Below, in pieces: positions 26,838 through 33,847 of a stretch of 64,000 bases of DNA (position 1 is its first letter; each line of letters begins with the position of its first letter). Below the pieces are notes generated by a model. It had not been told where the DNA came from and searched no databases. It saw only the letters and a list, made by a program, of their open reading frames with translations. Where the stretch lies: contig JBKEHH010000007.1 in NCBI GenBank assembly GCA_046710535.1, positions 92,442 through 156,441 of the forward strand, read 5' to 3'. The stretch is from CAWVSB01 sp046710535 (GTDB taxonomy: Bacteria; Pseudomonadota; Gammaproteobacteria; Pseudomonadales; CAWVSB01). A program made the translations under genes and the position numbers.

Positions 26838-26927
26838 ATATAACGCCTTTGTAACGGGCAGCTTTGTGGCGAAGCCACGCTTAAAGCTGTCCAGCCCGAA
26901 GGGCGATCGTTGACAAACTTGTTATGC
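26838..26927 (-). other. Integron attC recombination site
   Basis: Ninety bases that fold almost end to end. Outer core sites: GTTATGC at 26921-26927 and ATATAAC at 26838-26844. Read on the minus strand this is GCATAAC...GTTATAT. Next inside, TTTGTCAACG pairs with CGTTACAAA except for one unpaired base, the extra-helical base that sets attC orientation. The centre is a further imperfect hairpin (CAGCTTT...AAAGCTG, GTGGC...CCAC). It follows the minus-strand cassette gene by 2 bp. Confidence 0.92.
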
Positions 26928-26929
26928 AT

Positions 26930-27988
26930 TTACTTGACCCCAATTGATAAGTCTAACTTGAAGCCTGTTTTTCTTCTAAAATTGGCTTGCGCAATGGCAA
27001 TACCTACAGTCGTTAACTTAAATTTTGACAAGTCAGTAGAGCTCCACAGTTCAAATAGCGGATCCACTTCTGGCACGACCTTAATAAGATAGTCTTTTAC
27101 TTCCTGTGGCGACATAAGAGTGGAGTTGTATAGGTTGGTCGTTTTTTGTTTTATTGGATCTGGTATATTATTTTTTTCACACACTTCATTTATAACGCTT
27201 ACGTTTACAGCGCTAACTTGAATCAAGTTGTTGTCATGAAGACAGCTCGTAAATAAATTAGGGTAGTCAGCATGGTTCTCAATTTCTTTTTCTAATCTTT
27301 CTTTATCAAAACCCTTTGAGAAAAGCCCCCCATAACCCACCTGATAAATTTGCTCGACTTGATTCATACCACCCATATGCATGAGTGAGCCACAGCCAAC
27401 ATATTCAAGATGCTCATAGCATGATGTTTCTTTGCTTAGATTGCTTATAAATGGAAGTATGTTAGTTTTCAGATATGTTGGTATAGCAGCTAAATTAGTG
27501 AGCGTTGCATTCGACGTCCTACTAATGAGGAAGTTAATAGTTAGCGCATCCATTTGTTCTGCGGTGAGCTTTGCGGCTATGGTTAAGGATTCGTCTAGCA
27601 CAATCTGATGTATATTTCTTTCAGGCGTTGATGCTCTCTCTACAAGTATGTCAACAAGCAGCCCTTCGAGGTCTTTATCTCCTGTTTTAGCGTATTGCTT
27701 CTGCGCCTCATAAAGTGCAGCTTGCATGGAAGGCTCGTTCATGGACTCAATTGCGCCTTCATTTTCGTTTTTAAGCTTATCTAAGAAATTGTCAGTGATT
27801 TCTTCTGCTCTTTCTCGAGCAACTTGAGCTGCATCTTGTGAAAGCTGTAGGAAGTTAGACTTGTATACGTCTAGCGCTATATCTTTCGCATCGGAGTAAC
27901 TGATTCCCTGATTTACTACAATTGATTGAGCTTGTAGATTTGTTGAGTCGTCCCCAGACTCTTGTTTTTGAACTTTATCCTTTATCAT
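26930..27988 (-). CDS. Cassette protein, 352 aa, LPO_1073/Vpar_1526-like
   Basis: Soluble, largely helical protein. Residues 9-23 contain E-S-G-D-D-S-T-N-L-Q-A-Q-S-I-V, then G-I-S-Y-S-D-A-K-D-I-A-L-D-V-Y-K-S-N-F, a stretch I associate with the uncharacterised LPO_1073/Vpar_1526 family (memory-based, not searched). Residues 50-80 form a charged helix (A-R-E-R-A-E-E-I-T-D-N-F-L-D-K-L). The rest has no motif I know. The start overlaps the upstream small membrane gene by 14 bp; the stop is 2 bp from attC. The shared S-T-N-x-Q motif with the small protein suggests a complex. Function unknown; a defence or conflict role is inference from integron location and architecture. Confidence 0.8.
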   Translation of the reverse strand: MIKDKVQKQESGDDSTNLQAQSIVVNQGISYSDAKDIALDVYKSNFLQLSQDAAQVARERAEEITDNFLDKLKNENEGAIESMNEPSMQAALYEAQKQYAKTGDKDLEGLLVDILVERASTPERNIHQIVLDESLTIAAKLTAEQMDALTINFLISRTSNATLTNLAAIPTYLKTNILPFISNLSKETSCYEHLEYVGCGSLMHMGGMNQVEQIYQVGYGGLFSKGFDKERLEKEIENHADYPNLFTSCLHDNNLIQVSAVNVSVINEVCEKNNIPDPIKQKTTNLYNSTLMSPQEVKDYLIKVVPEVDPLFELWSSTDLSKFKLTTVGIAIAQANFRRKTGFKLDLSIGVK

Positions 27989-28163
27989 TGTTCGTCCCTA
28001 TATTTATATCTCCAGCAGACTGATAATTTGTAGAATTCTTACCGGATTTTTGGGTCTGCTTCGTAGACTTACTCTTCTTGATGAAGAACGTGATCACTAG
28101 GCTAAGTACAAATACACCTACTCCGCTAAACACCCATTCTTTATTATCAATTATCCACTGCAT
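27975..28163 (-). CDS. Cassette small membrane protein, 62 aa
   Basis: MQWIIDNKEWVFSGVGVFVL begins one membrane helix (about residues 10-28), followed by a basic K-K-S-K-S-T-K linker and G-K-N-S-T-N-Y-Q-S-A-G-D-I-N-I-G near the C-terminus. The ATG at 28163 has AGAGGAA 7 nt upstream. Longer frames starting at 28208 would cross the cassette boundary and are rejected. The N-tip helix plus cytoplasmic S-T-N-x-Q tail looks like a membrane anchor for the larger partner whose own N-terminus has the same motif. It is the first gene of the cassette, so it is likely expressed from a promoter in attI or intI. Confidence 0.75.
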   Translation of the reverse strand: MQWIIDNKEWVFSGVGVFVLSLVITFFIKKSKSTKQTQKSGKNSTNYQSAGDINIGTNNDKG

Positions 28164-28187
28164 AGAATATTCCTCTTGGATGCATAA

Positions 28188-28465
28188 CAGTTTATTATAG
28201 AGCAGCATTCTCTATATATAGGTTGCTTTATAATTCTGATATTGATTCCTTTCATTGTAAAATTTCCTTTATAAAACAGTATGTTATTCCTTGGGCTCAA
28301 ATTCTATATCAGAATTATAGAGCAGTACTTAGCATCCTTAAGATTTCTATACTGCTCTATATCTCCTACAGCTGTCTATATAAATCAATGAGTTATAAGT
28401 CCTTTTGCCGATATATAGAGCGGCCTGCTGCTGATCTAGGGCTTTACTATCTTGATATTGTGTAA
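28188..28465. other. attI region with nested repeats
   Basis: Between the recombination point and the LexA box lie an inverted repeat of 14 bp (TATAATTCTGATAT at 28229-28242 and its complement at 28306-28319) and a 12-bp inverted repeat (TATAGAGCAGTA at 28316-28327, complement at 28350-28361). Further TATAGAGCAG/TATAGAGCGG copies lie at 28196-28205 and 28414-28423. By position this is attI, and the repeats may be integrase-binding sites or a promoter-control structure. Confidence 0.65.
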
Positions 28466-28485
28466 TACTGTTTAAATATACAGTT
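28466..28485 (+). promoter_or_regulatory. LexA box upstream of intI
   Basis: TACTGTTTAAATATACAGTT contains CTG-N10-CAG with an AT-rich core. It lies 19 bp before the intI ATG, where LexA would block transcription. The intI ribosome site GGGGAG is at 28493-28498. Confidence 0.88.
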
Positions 28486-28504
28486 AAAGGTCGGGGAGAT
28501 AGTC

Positions 28505-29494
28505 ATGGATGACATACCACAAAAATTACCTGTTAAGCCTATTCGGCTTTTAGATCAATTGCGGTTTCATATGCGCAAATCTGGCTTGGCTTATCGTACC
28601 GAGCAGACATATATACATTGGATTAAGCGTTTTATTTATTTTAATAATAAAACACACCCTAAAGACATTGGCGTATTAGAGATTGAAGCTTTTTTAAATG
28701 ATTTGGCTATACATAGAAACTGCTCTATTAATACGCAAAAGATTGCGCTTAATGCGCTGGTTTATCTGTATAAGCGGTTTTTTGGTTTAGAGGTAGATAA
28801 CTTGCAATTTAACTTTGCTCGTAATCCAAGGCGCCTTCCAGTGGTGTATTCTCAAGAAGAAATTGCAGCAATATTTGCTCATTTACAAGGCGGGCAGTTA
28901 CTTATGGTTGAGCTGTTATACGGAACAGGTGTGAGAAGCGCTGAACTATTGTCGCTTCGCGTTAAAGATATAGATTTTGGTAGCAATAATATTTTTGTTA
29001 GGGCGGGCAAAGGTAATAAAGACCGTACAACTATGCTTCCGCAGCGATTGATAGAAAAGCTCAAAGCACAAATTAATAAAGTGGAAAGTTTACACACTGA
29101 AGATATGGCTGATGGTTATGGGGAAGTGTATTTGCCTGATGCGTTAAGTCGCAAGAGTCCAAGGGCCGCGTCTGAACTAGGGTGGCAATATTTATTCCCG
29201 GCTTCTAGCATCGGTAAAGATCCGCGCAGTGGCGCGTTAAGGCGACATCATCTGCATGCAACAGCGCTTAGTCGTTATATTCGTAAGGCAGTGAGGGCAA
29301 CAAAAATTAACAAGCCTGCTCGGGCTCATAGTTTTAGGCATAGTTTTGCGACACATTTGTTAGAATCGGGTTATGACCTTCGTACTATTCAAGAGTTATT
29401 AGGGCATAGTGATATTGCAACTACTGAAATATATACTCACGTTATTAATCGCGGTGGTAAAGGTGTGTTAAATCCGGTTGATAGACTTGTTTAG
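28505..29494 (+). CDS. intI: Integron integrase IntI
   Basis: 329-residue tyrosine recombinase. N-terminal SAM-like core-binding domain (F-H-M-R-K-S-G-L-A-Y-R-T-E-Q-T-Y), then catalytic residues Arg144 (G-T-G-V-R-S-A-E-L-L-S-L), His275-x-x-Arg278 (H-S-F-R-H-S-F-A-T-H), His301 (L-L-G-H-S-D) and Tyr310 (E-I-Y-T-H-V). The integron-specific insertion, which ordinary Xer-type enzymes lack, is present around residues 207-250 (Y-L-P-D-A-L-S-R-K-S-P-R-A and D-P-R-S-G-A-L-R-R-H-H-L). It inserts and excises cassettes at attI and attC. It reads away from the array. LexA box and good ribosome site upstream; dinB starts 21 bp after the stop. Confidence 0.97.
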   Translation: MDDIPQKLPVKPIRLLDQLRFHMRKSGLAYRTEQTYIHWIKRFIYFNNKTHPKDIGVLEIEAFLNDLAIHRNCSINTQKIALNALVYLYKRFFGLEVDNLQFNFARNPRRLPVVYSQEEIAAIFAHLQGGQLLMVELLYGTGVRSAELLSLRVKDIDFGSNNIFVRAGKGNKDRTTMLPQRLIEKLKAQINKVESLHTEDMADGYGEVYLPDALSRKSPRAASELGWQYLFPASSIGKDPRSGALRRHHLHATALSRYIRKAVRATKINKPARAHSFRHSFATHLLESGYDLRTIQELLGHSDIATTEIYTHVINRGGKGVLNPVDRLV

Positions 29495-29515
29495 TTCTTC
29501 AAGAGTGTAAAAGAC

Positions 29516-30580
29516 TTGCAACGAAAAATTATCCACGTTGACGCAGATTGTTTTTACGCAGCAATAGAGATGCGAGACAACCCTAGCCTTGCCGATAAGC
29601 CTGTGGCTGTTGGTGGGTCTACTAATAGGCGTGGTGTTATTTCGACCTGTAACTACGCGGCGCGTGAGTTTGGCTTGCATAGTGCTATGGCAACAGCAAC
29701 AGCGTTAAAACTATGCCCAGCTTTGGTGTTGGTGCCCTCACGTTTTTATGCGTATCGGGAGGCGTCTTCTGCAATGCGTGAAATATTTTTTGAGTACACT
29801 AGTTTGGTTGAACCGCTGTCTTTAGATGAGGCATTTCTGGATGTTAGCGAATGCACGCAATGCCAAGGCAGTGCCACTTTAATTGCCGAAGAAATACGTC
29901 AGCGTATTTTTGAGCGACTCAATATTACTGTGTCGGCGGGCGTTGCCTCTAACAAATTTTTGGCCAAGGTAGCCAGTGACTGGAATAAGCCTAACGGTAC
30001 TTTTGTAGTACCACCTGATGATGTTGAAGCGTTTGTATTGCAGTTACCTGTGAAGCGAATTTTTGGGGTGGGTAAGGTTACGGCTAAAAAACTTGAGCGC
30101 TTTGGCGTGGTCACCTGCGGCGACTTGCGCCAATTTACAGTATTTGAATTAGTCGAAAAATTTGGCGGCTTTGGTAAGCGCTTATTTGATTTATGCCGAG
30201 GCGATGACAACAGGGCGGTTAAGCCTAGCCATAGGCGTAAGTCTTTAAGTGTTGAAAATACTTTTTCGGCTGATCTGAAAACTAATTTAGCCTGCCAAGA
30301 AAAACTGCCTGCACTAATAGCAGAGCTGAACACTAGGCTTGCTAAAGTGGGAGAAGACTATTTGGTAACCAAGCTTTTTGTGAAGCTAAAGTTTGATGAT
30401 TTTAGCCAAACAACGGTTGAGTGCTTGGCGACAAATGTTGATGAATTAATTCTGCAAGACTTATGTGAGCAAGGCTATAAGCGTAAAACCAAACCGGTGC
30501 GGCTGTTAGGTGTTGGGGTTAGGTTTATGGATTTACGAGAGCAAGAAAATACTGAGCAAATAAGCCTGTTTGATGAGTAG
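29516..30580 (+). CDS. dinB: DNA polymerase IV
   Basis: 354 residues, Y-family translesion polymerase. Metal ligands: Asp9 in H-V-D-A-D-C-F-Y and Asp104-Glu105 in S-L-D-E-A-F-L-D-V. The steric-gate/fingers region and helix-hairpin-helix (G-V-G-K-V-T-A-K-K-L) follow. The C-terminus ends in Q-I-S-L-F (residues 348-352), a canonical sliding-clamp binding motif. Start is TTG at 29516, beginning M-Q-R-K-I-I-H-V-D. With only 21 bp after intI and no own LexA box seen, it is probably co-transcribed with intI under SOS control. Confidence 0.95.
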   Translation: MQRKIIHVDADCFYAAIEMRDNPSLADKPVAVGGSTNRRGVISTCNYAAREFGLHSAMATATALKLCPALVLVPSRFYAYREASSAMREIFFEYTSLVEPLSLDEAFLDVSECTQCQGSATLIAEEIRQRIFERLNITVSAGVASNKFLAKVASDWNKPNGTFVVPPDDVEAFVLQLPVKRIFGVGKVTAKKLERFGVVTCGDLRQFTVFELVEKFGGFGKRLFDLCRGDDNRAVKPSHRRKSLSVENTFSADLKTNLACQEKLPALIAELNTRLAKVGEDYLVTKLFVKLKFDDFSQTTVECLATNVDELILQDLCEQGYKRKTKPVRLLGVGVRFMDLREQENTEQISLFDE

Positions 30581-30682
30581 TTTTATAGCGCTAGGTGGTT
30601 TAAATATTACCTTAAGGTCATATGCATAGTGCCTGCTTTAACCTATATTGGGGCAATAATAAAATTAATATAGGTAGGTAAT

Positions 30683-31456
30683 ATGGCGACTATCCATAAA
30701 CGACAAACGCCCCCCAATTTACTAACCATGATGCTTGAGCCAGCCCGCACTGTCGCTCAACTTGGTCGCTTAGTTGCGGCTCACCCGTTGCTAAAACTGA
30801 TCCCTAAAGGCGACGGTCATACGGTATTGGTGTTACCGGGTTTTATGGCTAGCGACAGCTCTACTAAGGTATTACGAAATTATTTAATGCACTGGGGTTA
30901 TGACGCCCATGGTTGGAGCTTGGGTACTAATCTTGGTGTTTCAGGGCGGTCAAATATTGAGCAGCAAGTGACAGCGTTGGTATTAGATTTAGCCGCTAAA
31001 GCCAATGGCAAAATCACTATTATTGGCTGGAGCTTAGGTGGGGTAATTGCTCGTGAAATTGCGCGGCAACATCCACAGCATGTTCGCCAGGTTATTACTT
31101 TGGGTAGCCCGTTTGGCGGCCATCCTACTGGCACTAGTGTCTGGCGGCTATATGAAAATATTGTTAACGCCAGTGTCGACGACGATGAACATAACGAGCG
31201 GCTAAAGATCATCTCACAGAATATTCCTGGGGTACCGAGTACTGCTATTTATACTGTTAATGACGGCGTGGTGTCTTGGCGTATTGCCCGTGAGAAGACC
31301 AATCATCTAGCCGAAAATGTCCATGTGTTTAGTAGTCATTTGGGTTTAGGTTTTAGTCCGTCAGCGTTTTATGTTATCGCCGACCGCTTGGCGCAGCGCC
31401 AGGGTAAATGGAAGCCCTTTAGTAAAAAAGGCTTGCGACGCTTGGTATGGGCATAG
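30683..31456 (+). CDS. Alpha/beta hydrolase (PGAP1/lipase-like)
   Basis: 257 residues. V-L-V-L-P-G-F-M-A-S-D-S-S-T forms the oxyanion-hole strand (about residues 48-61), G-W-S-L-G-G the nucleophile elbow (Ser about residue 117), and the C-terminal region has a catalytic-type His in S-S-H-L-G. No signal peptide, so probably cytoplasmic. The G-S-P-F-G-G segment after the nucleophile resembles the lipase/PGAP1-type group. Substrate unknown. Follows dinB by 100 bp on the same strand. Confidence 0.8.
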   Translation: MATIHKRQTPPNLLTMMLEPARTVAQLGRLVAAHPLLKLIPKGDGHTVLVLPGFMASDSSTKVLRNYLMHWGYDAHGWSLGTNLGVSGRSNIEQQVTALVLDLAAKANGKITIIGWSLGGVIAREIARQHPQHVRQVITLGSPFGGHPTGTSVWRLYENIVNASVDDDEHNERLKIISQNIPGVPSTAIYTVNDGVVSWRIAREKTNHLAENVHVFSSHLGLGFSPSAFYVIADRLAQRQGKWKPFSKKGLRRLVWA

Positions 31457-31527
31457 GTTTTTATCTCACATTTACATTAGTGGCTAGATAAGCGGTTGCT
31501 ATATAAAAATAACAGAAAGGTATTTTT

Positions 31528-32322
31528 ATGATTATCGATATGACTGGGCAGGTGGCACTAATAACTGGCGGCACGTCTGGTATTGGCGCTGCAACTGCTA
31601 GCCAACTAGTTGCCAGTGGTGCAAAAGTTGTGGTTGTAGGCATTGATGGAGAGCGCGGTGCAGCCTTAGCGGCTAAGCTAAATACCAACGGTACACAGCT
31701 GATGTTTTTGCCGGTAGATGTAACCAATGCTAGTGCATTAGAAGATGCCTGCAATAAAACTGTAGAGGAATTTGGCCAGCTAACCATTATGATGAATAAT
31801 GCCGGCAGAGGCAGTTTAGGTGAAACGCCTGACATTCCAATTGAAGAATGGCAGTCGGTTATAGAGTTAGATTTAAATGCAGTATTTTATGGTTGCCGGG
31901 CGGCAATTCCACATTTAAAGCGAGCTGGGGGTGGTTGTATCGTTAATACTGCATCGTTGTCGGGTACCCGCGCAGATTATGGCTTTAGTGCCTATAATGC
32001 GGCTAAGGCTGGGGTAATAAACTATACCCGCACCTTGGCTCTAGACCATGGCAAAGACAATATTCGCGCCAACGCTATATGCCCCGGGCTAATTACCACG
32101 CCATTAACTGAAATGATTCAAGACATAGAGCCACTGGCACAGGCGTGGACTAACGCGATACCACTGGGGCGGGCTGGCACCGCCGCAGAGGTGGCTAATC
32201 TGGCTTGTTTCTTAGCGTCACCTTGGGCTAGTTATATTACCGGCGCCGAAATGTTAATAGACGGTGGCTTGGGCGTGAGTAATGGGCAGCCTAATATTGC
32301 GCAGATACTTTCTACTATGTAA
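31528..32322 (+). CDS. Short-chain dehydrogenase/reductase
   Basis: 264 residues, classical SDR. T-G-G-T-S-G-I-G (residues 13-20), N-N-A-G (about residues 90-93), catalytic Ser in N-T-A-S-L-S-G and Tyr-x-x-x-Lys in A-Y-N-A-A-K-A-G. C-terminal I-C-P-G-L-I and I-T-G-A-E-M-L-I-D-G-G are typical. NAD(P)-dependent oxidation or reduction of an unknown alcohol or ketone. ATG at 31528 with AGAAAGG upstream. Good coding continuity with the hydrolase before it and the broken reductase after it. Confidence 0.92.
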   Translation: MIIDMTGQVALITGGTSGIGAATASQLVASGAKVVVVGIDGERGAALAAKLNTNGTQLMFLPVDVTNASALEDACNKTVEEFGQLTIMMNNAGRGSLGETPDIPIEEWQSVIELDLNAVFYGCRAAIPHLKRAGGGCIVNTASLSGTRADYGFSAYNAAKAGVINYTRTLALDHGKDNIRANAICPGLITTPLTEMIQDIEPLAQAWTNAIPLGRAGTAAEVANLACFLASPWASYITGAEMLIDGGLGVSNGQPNIAQILSTM

Positions 32323-32409
32323 CTAGGCTATTACTTGGGCTGTTAAAAAGCAGCCCGTTAATACATTTTTTTGCCGCCTAGTGCGGGCTTAATTTTAATA
32401 AGGTATATA

Positions 32410-33463
32410 ATGAAAACTGTAAAACTTGGTAAATCTGACATAAACATTAGTGAAATTTGTTTGGGCAGCATGACATGGGGGCAGCAAAATACTCGCGAGC
32501 AAGCCTTTGAACAAATGGACTATGCGCTAGAGCAGGGTATCAATTTTTTTGATAACGCAGAAATGTACCCGGTTCCGCCTAAGCCTGAAACACAGGGTTT
32601 AACCGAACAGTATATGGGCGACTGGTTTACCAAAACGGGTAAGCGTAACGAAATTGTATTGGCAACCAAAGTTGCTGGACGCTCAGAAAAAATCCCCGAC
32701 TTTACCCATATTCGTGGTGGCTCACGACTTAATAAAGACCATATCACCCAGGCTTTGGAAGGTTCGCTTAAGCGTTTGCAAACCGACTACGTAGATCTGT
32801 ACCAATTGCATTGGCCGGAACGTAGCACTAATTATTTTGGCATGCTTGGTTATAAGCAGGGCGATGACGACAATGCCGTAAGTATTGAAGAAACCCTAGA
32901 AGTGTTAACTGGTTTAGTGGCCTCGGGTAAAGTTAGGCATATAGGTTTGTCGAATGAGACGCCATGGGGCGTACACGAATGTTTGCGTGCAGCTAGTGAA
33001 AAGGGCCTAGAACGGGTGGTTAGTATCCAAAACCCTTACAACTTATTAAATCGAACTTTTGAAGTTGGTTTGGCCGAAATGGCATTGCGCGAACAGGTGT
33101 CGATGTTGGCTTATTCACCGATGGCGTTTGGTTTGCTTAGTGGCAAGTATGCCAACGGCCAACGGCCAACGTCCTGCTGACGCCCGTATTACTATGTTCG
33201 AGCGTTTTCAGCGTTATACCGGCGAGCAAAGCATGAATGCCGCAGACGCTTATGTGAACTTGGCGCATGAGCATGAATTAGACCCTGCCCAAATGGCTTT
33301 GGCTTTTGTTACTAGCCGTAGTTTTGTAAGCAGTAACATTATTGGTGCAACCACTATGAAGCAGTTGCGCAGTAATATTGCCTCAACAGATTTAACTTTA
33401 ACTAAAGACTTATTAAAAGCTATTGAGGCAATTCATGTGCGTTATCCAAACCCTGCGCCCTAA
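32410..33463 (+). pseudogene. tas: Tas-like aldo/keto reductase broken by a 7-bp duplication
   Basis: Starting M-K-T-V-K-L-G-K-S-D, the first frame follows E. coli Tas closely: L-G-S-M-T-W-G-Q-Q-N, D-N-A-E-M-Y-P-V-P-P, L-Y-Q-L-H-W-P, I-Q-N-P-Y-N-L-L-N-R. It holds until G-K-Y-A-N-G-Q-R-P-T-S-C-stop at 33180. The next frame resumes N-G-Q-R-P-A-D-A-R-I-T-M-F-E-R-F and continues to the expected P-A-P end at 33463. The junction is CCAACGG-CCAACGG-CCAACGT (33152-33172). Removing one 7-bp copy gives an intact protein of about 348 residues, so slippage explains the break and could be reversible. Confidence 0.9.
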
Positions 33464-33475
33464 GGCTTTACGGGT

Positions 33476-33760
33476 TTAAGCCTGAACGCTTATCGGTGTT
33501 ACGTTATCATCGGTAGCGTTGCCTAAGTTGGCTAAAACTTCTGGGTTACCTTTGCAGGCTTGCATCACCGCGTCTTTGTTTTCGGCTAGGTAAATGCCAA
33601 ATTCTTCGGCTTGTTGCTCATCCATACCTGGGATTTTTTCTAACATTAGCGCGGTAAACTGCTCGCCAAGCTCAAGCATTTTGTCATGGGCGTCGGCTTC
33701 TTTTTTACTGTTAAACATACTGTTGTCTCTGTCACACATCCACTGGGCAATTACGGCCAT
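33476..33760 (-). CDS. yebG: YebG-family DNA damage-inducible protein
   Basis: 94 residues. The core F-N-S-K-K-E-A-D-A-H-D-K-M-L-E (about residues 16-30) matches the YebG S-K-K-E-A-D-x-Y-D-K-M-L motif, followed by an acidic segment and A-E-N-K-D-A-V. YebG is a small SOS protein of unknown biochemical role. A near-ideal LexA box lies 34 bp upstream, which supports both the assignment and SOS control. Start ATG at 33760 (M-A-V-I-A-Q-W), as in relatives. Confidence 0.88.
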   Translation of the reverse strand: MAVIAQWMCDRDNSMFNSKKEADAHDKMLELGEQFTALMLEKIPGMDEQQAEEFGIYLAENKDAVMQACKGNPEVLANLGNATDDNVTPISVQA

Positions 33761-33793
33761 TGGGCACCTCGGGTTAATTGGTTAAAGAATACC

Positions 33794-33813
33794 TACTGTA
33801 TTTATGTACAGTA
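33794..33813 (-). promoter_or_regulatory. LexA box upstream of yebG
   Basis: TACTGTATTTATGTACAGTA, a nearly perfect palindrome with CTG-N10-CAG, sits just upstream of yebG and 34 bp before the stop of the sortase-system kinase gene on the left-reading strand. Confidence 0.95.
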
Positions 33814-33847
33814 TTTTTTGCAAGTAAAAATTAACCTTAAAGTAGTG

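Larger units (their letters stand above)
26844..28187 (-). mobile_element. Integron gene cassette (single-cassette array)
   Basis: The cassette starts at the attI junction G/TTATGC (28188/28187, minus strand) and ends at the G of GTTATAT in attC (26844), 1344 bp. The first bases, TTATGC, are the complement of the GCATAA core at the near end of its own attC, as required for a circle excised at one attC. Both cassette genes read away from intI, the usual orientation. No second attC is seen, so the array has one cassette, bordering the carotenoid operon. Confidence 0.9.

Noticed and set aside
28164..28208. Longer start for the cassette membrane protein
   Set aside because: It would cross the attI/cassette junction at 28187, and the internal ATG has a better ribosome site.
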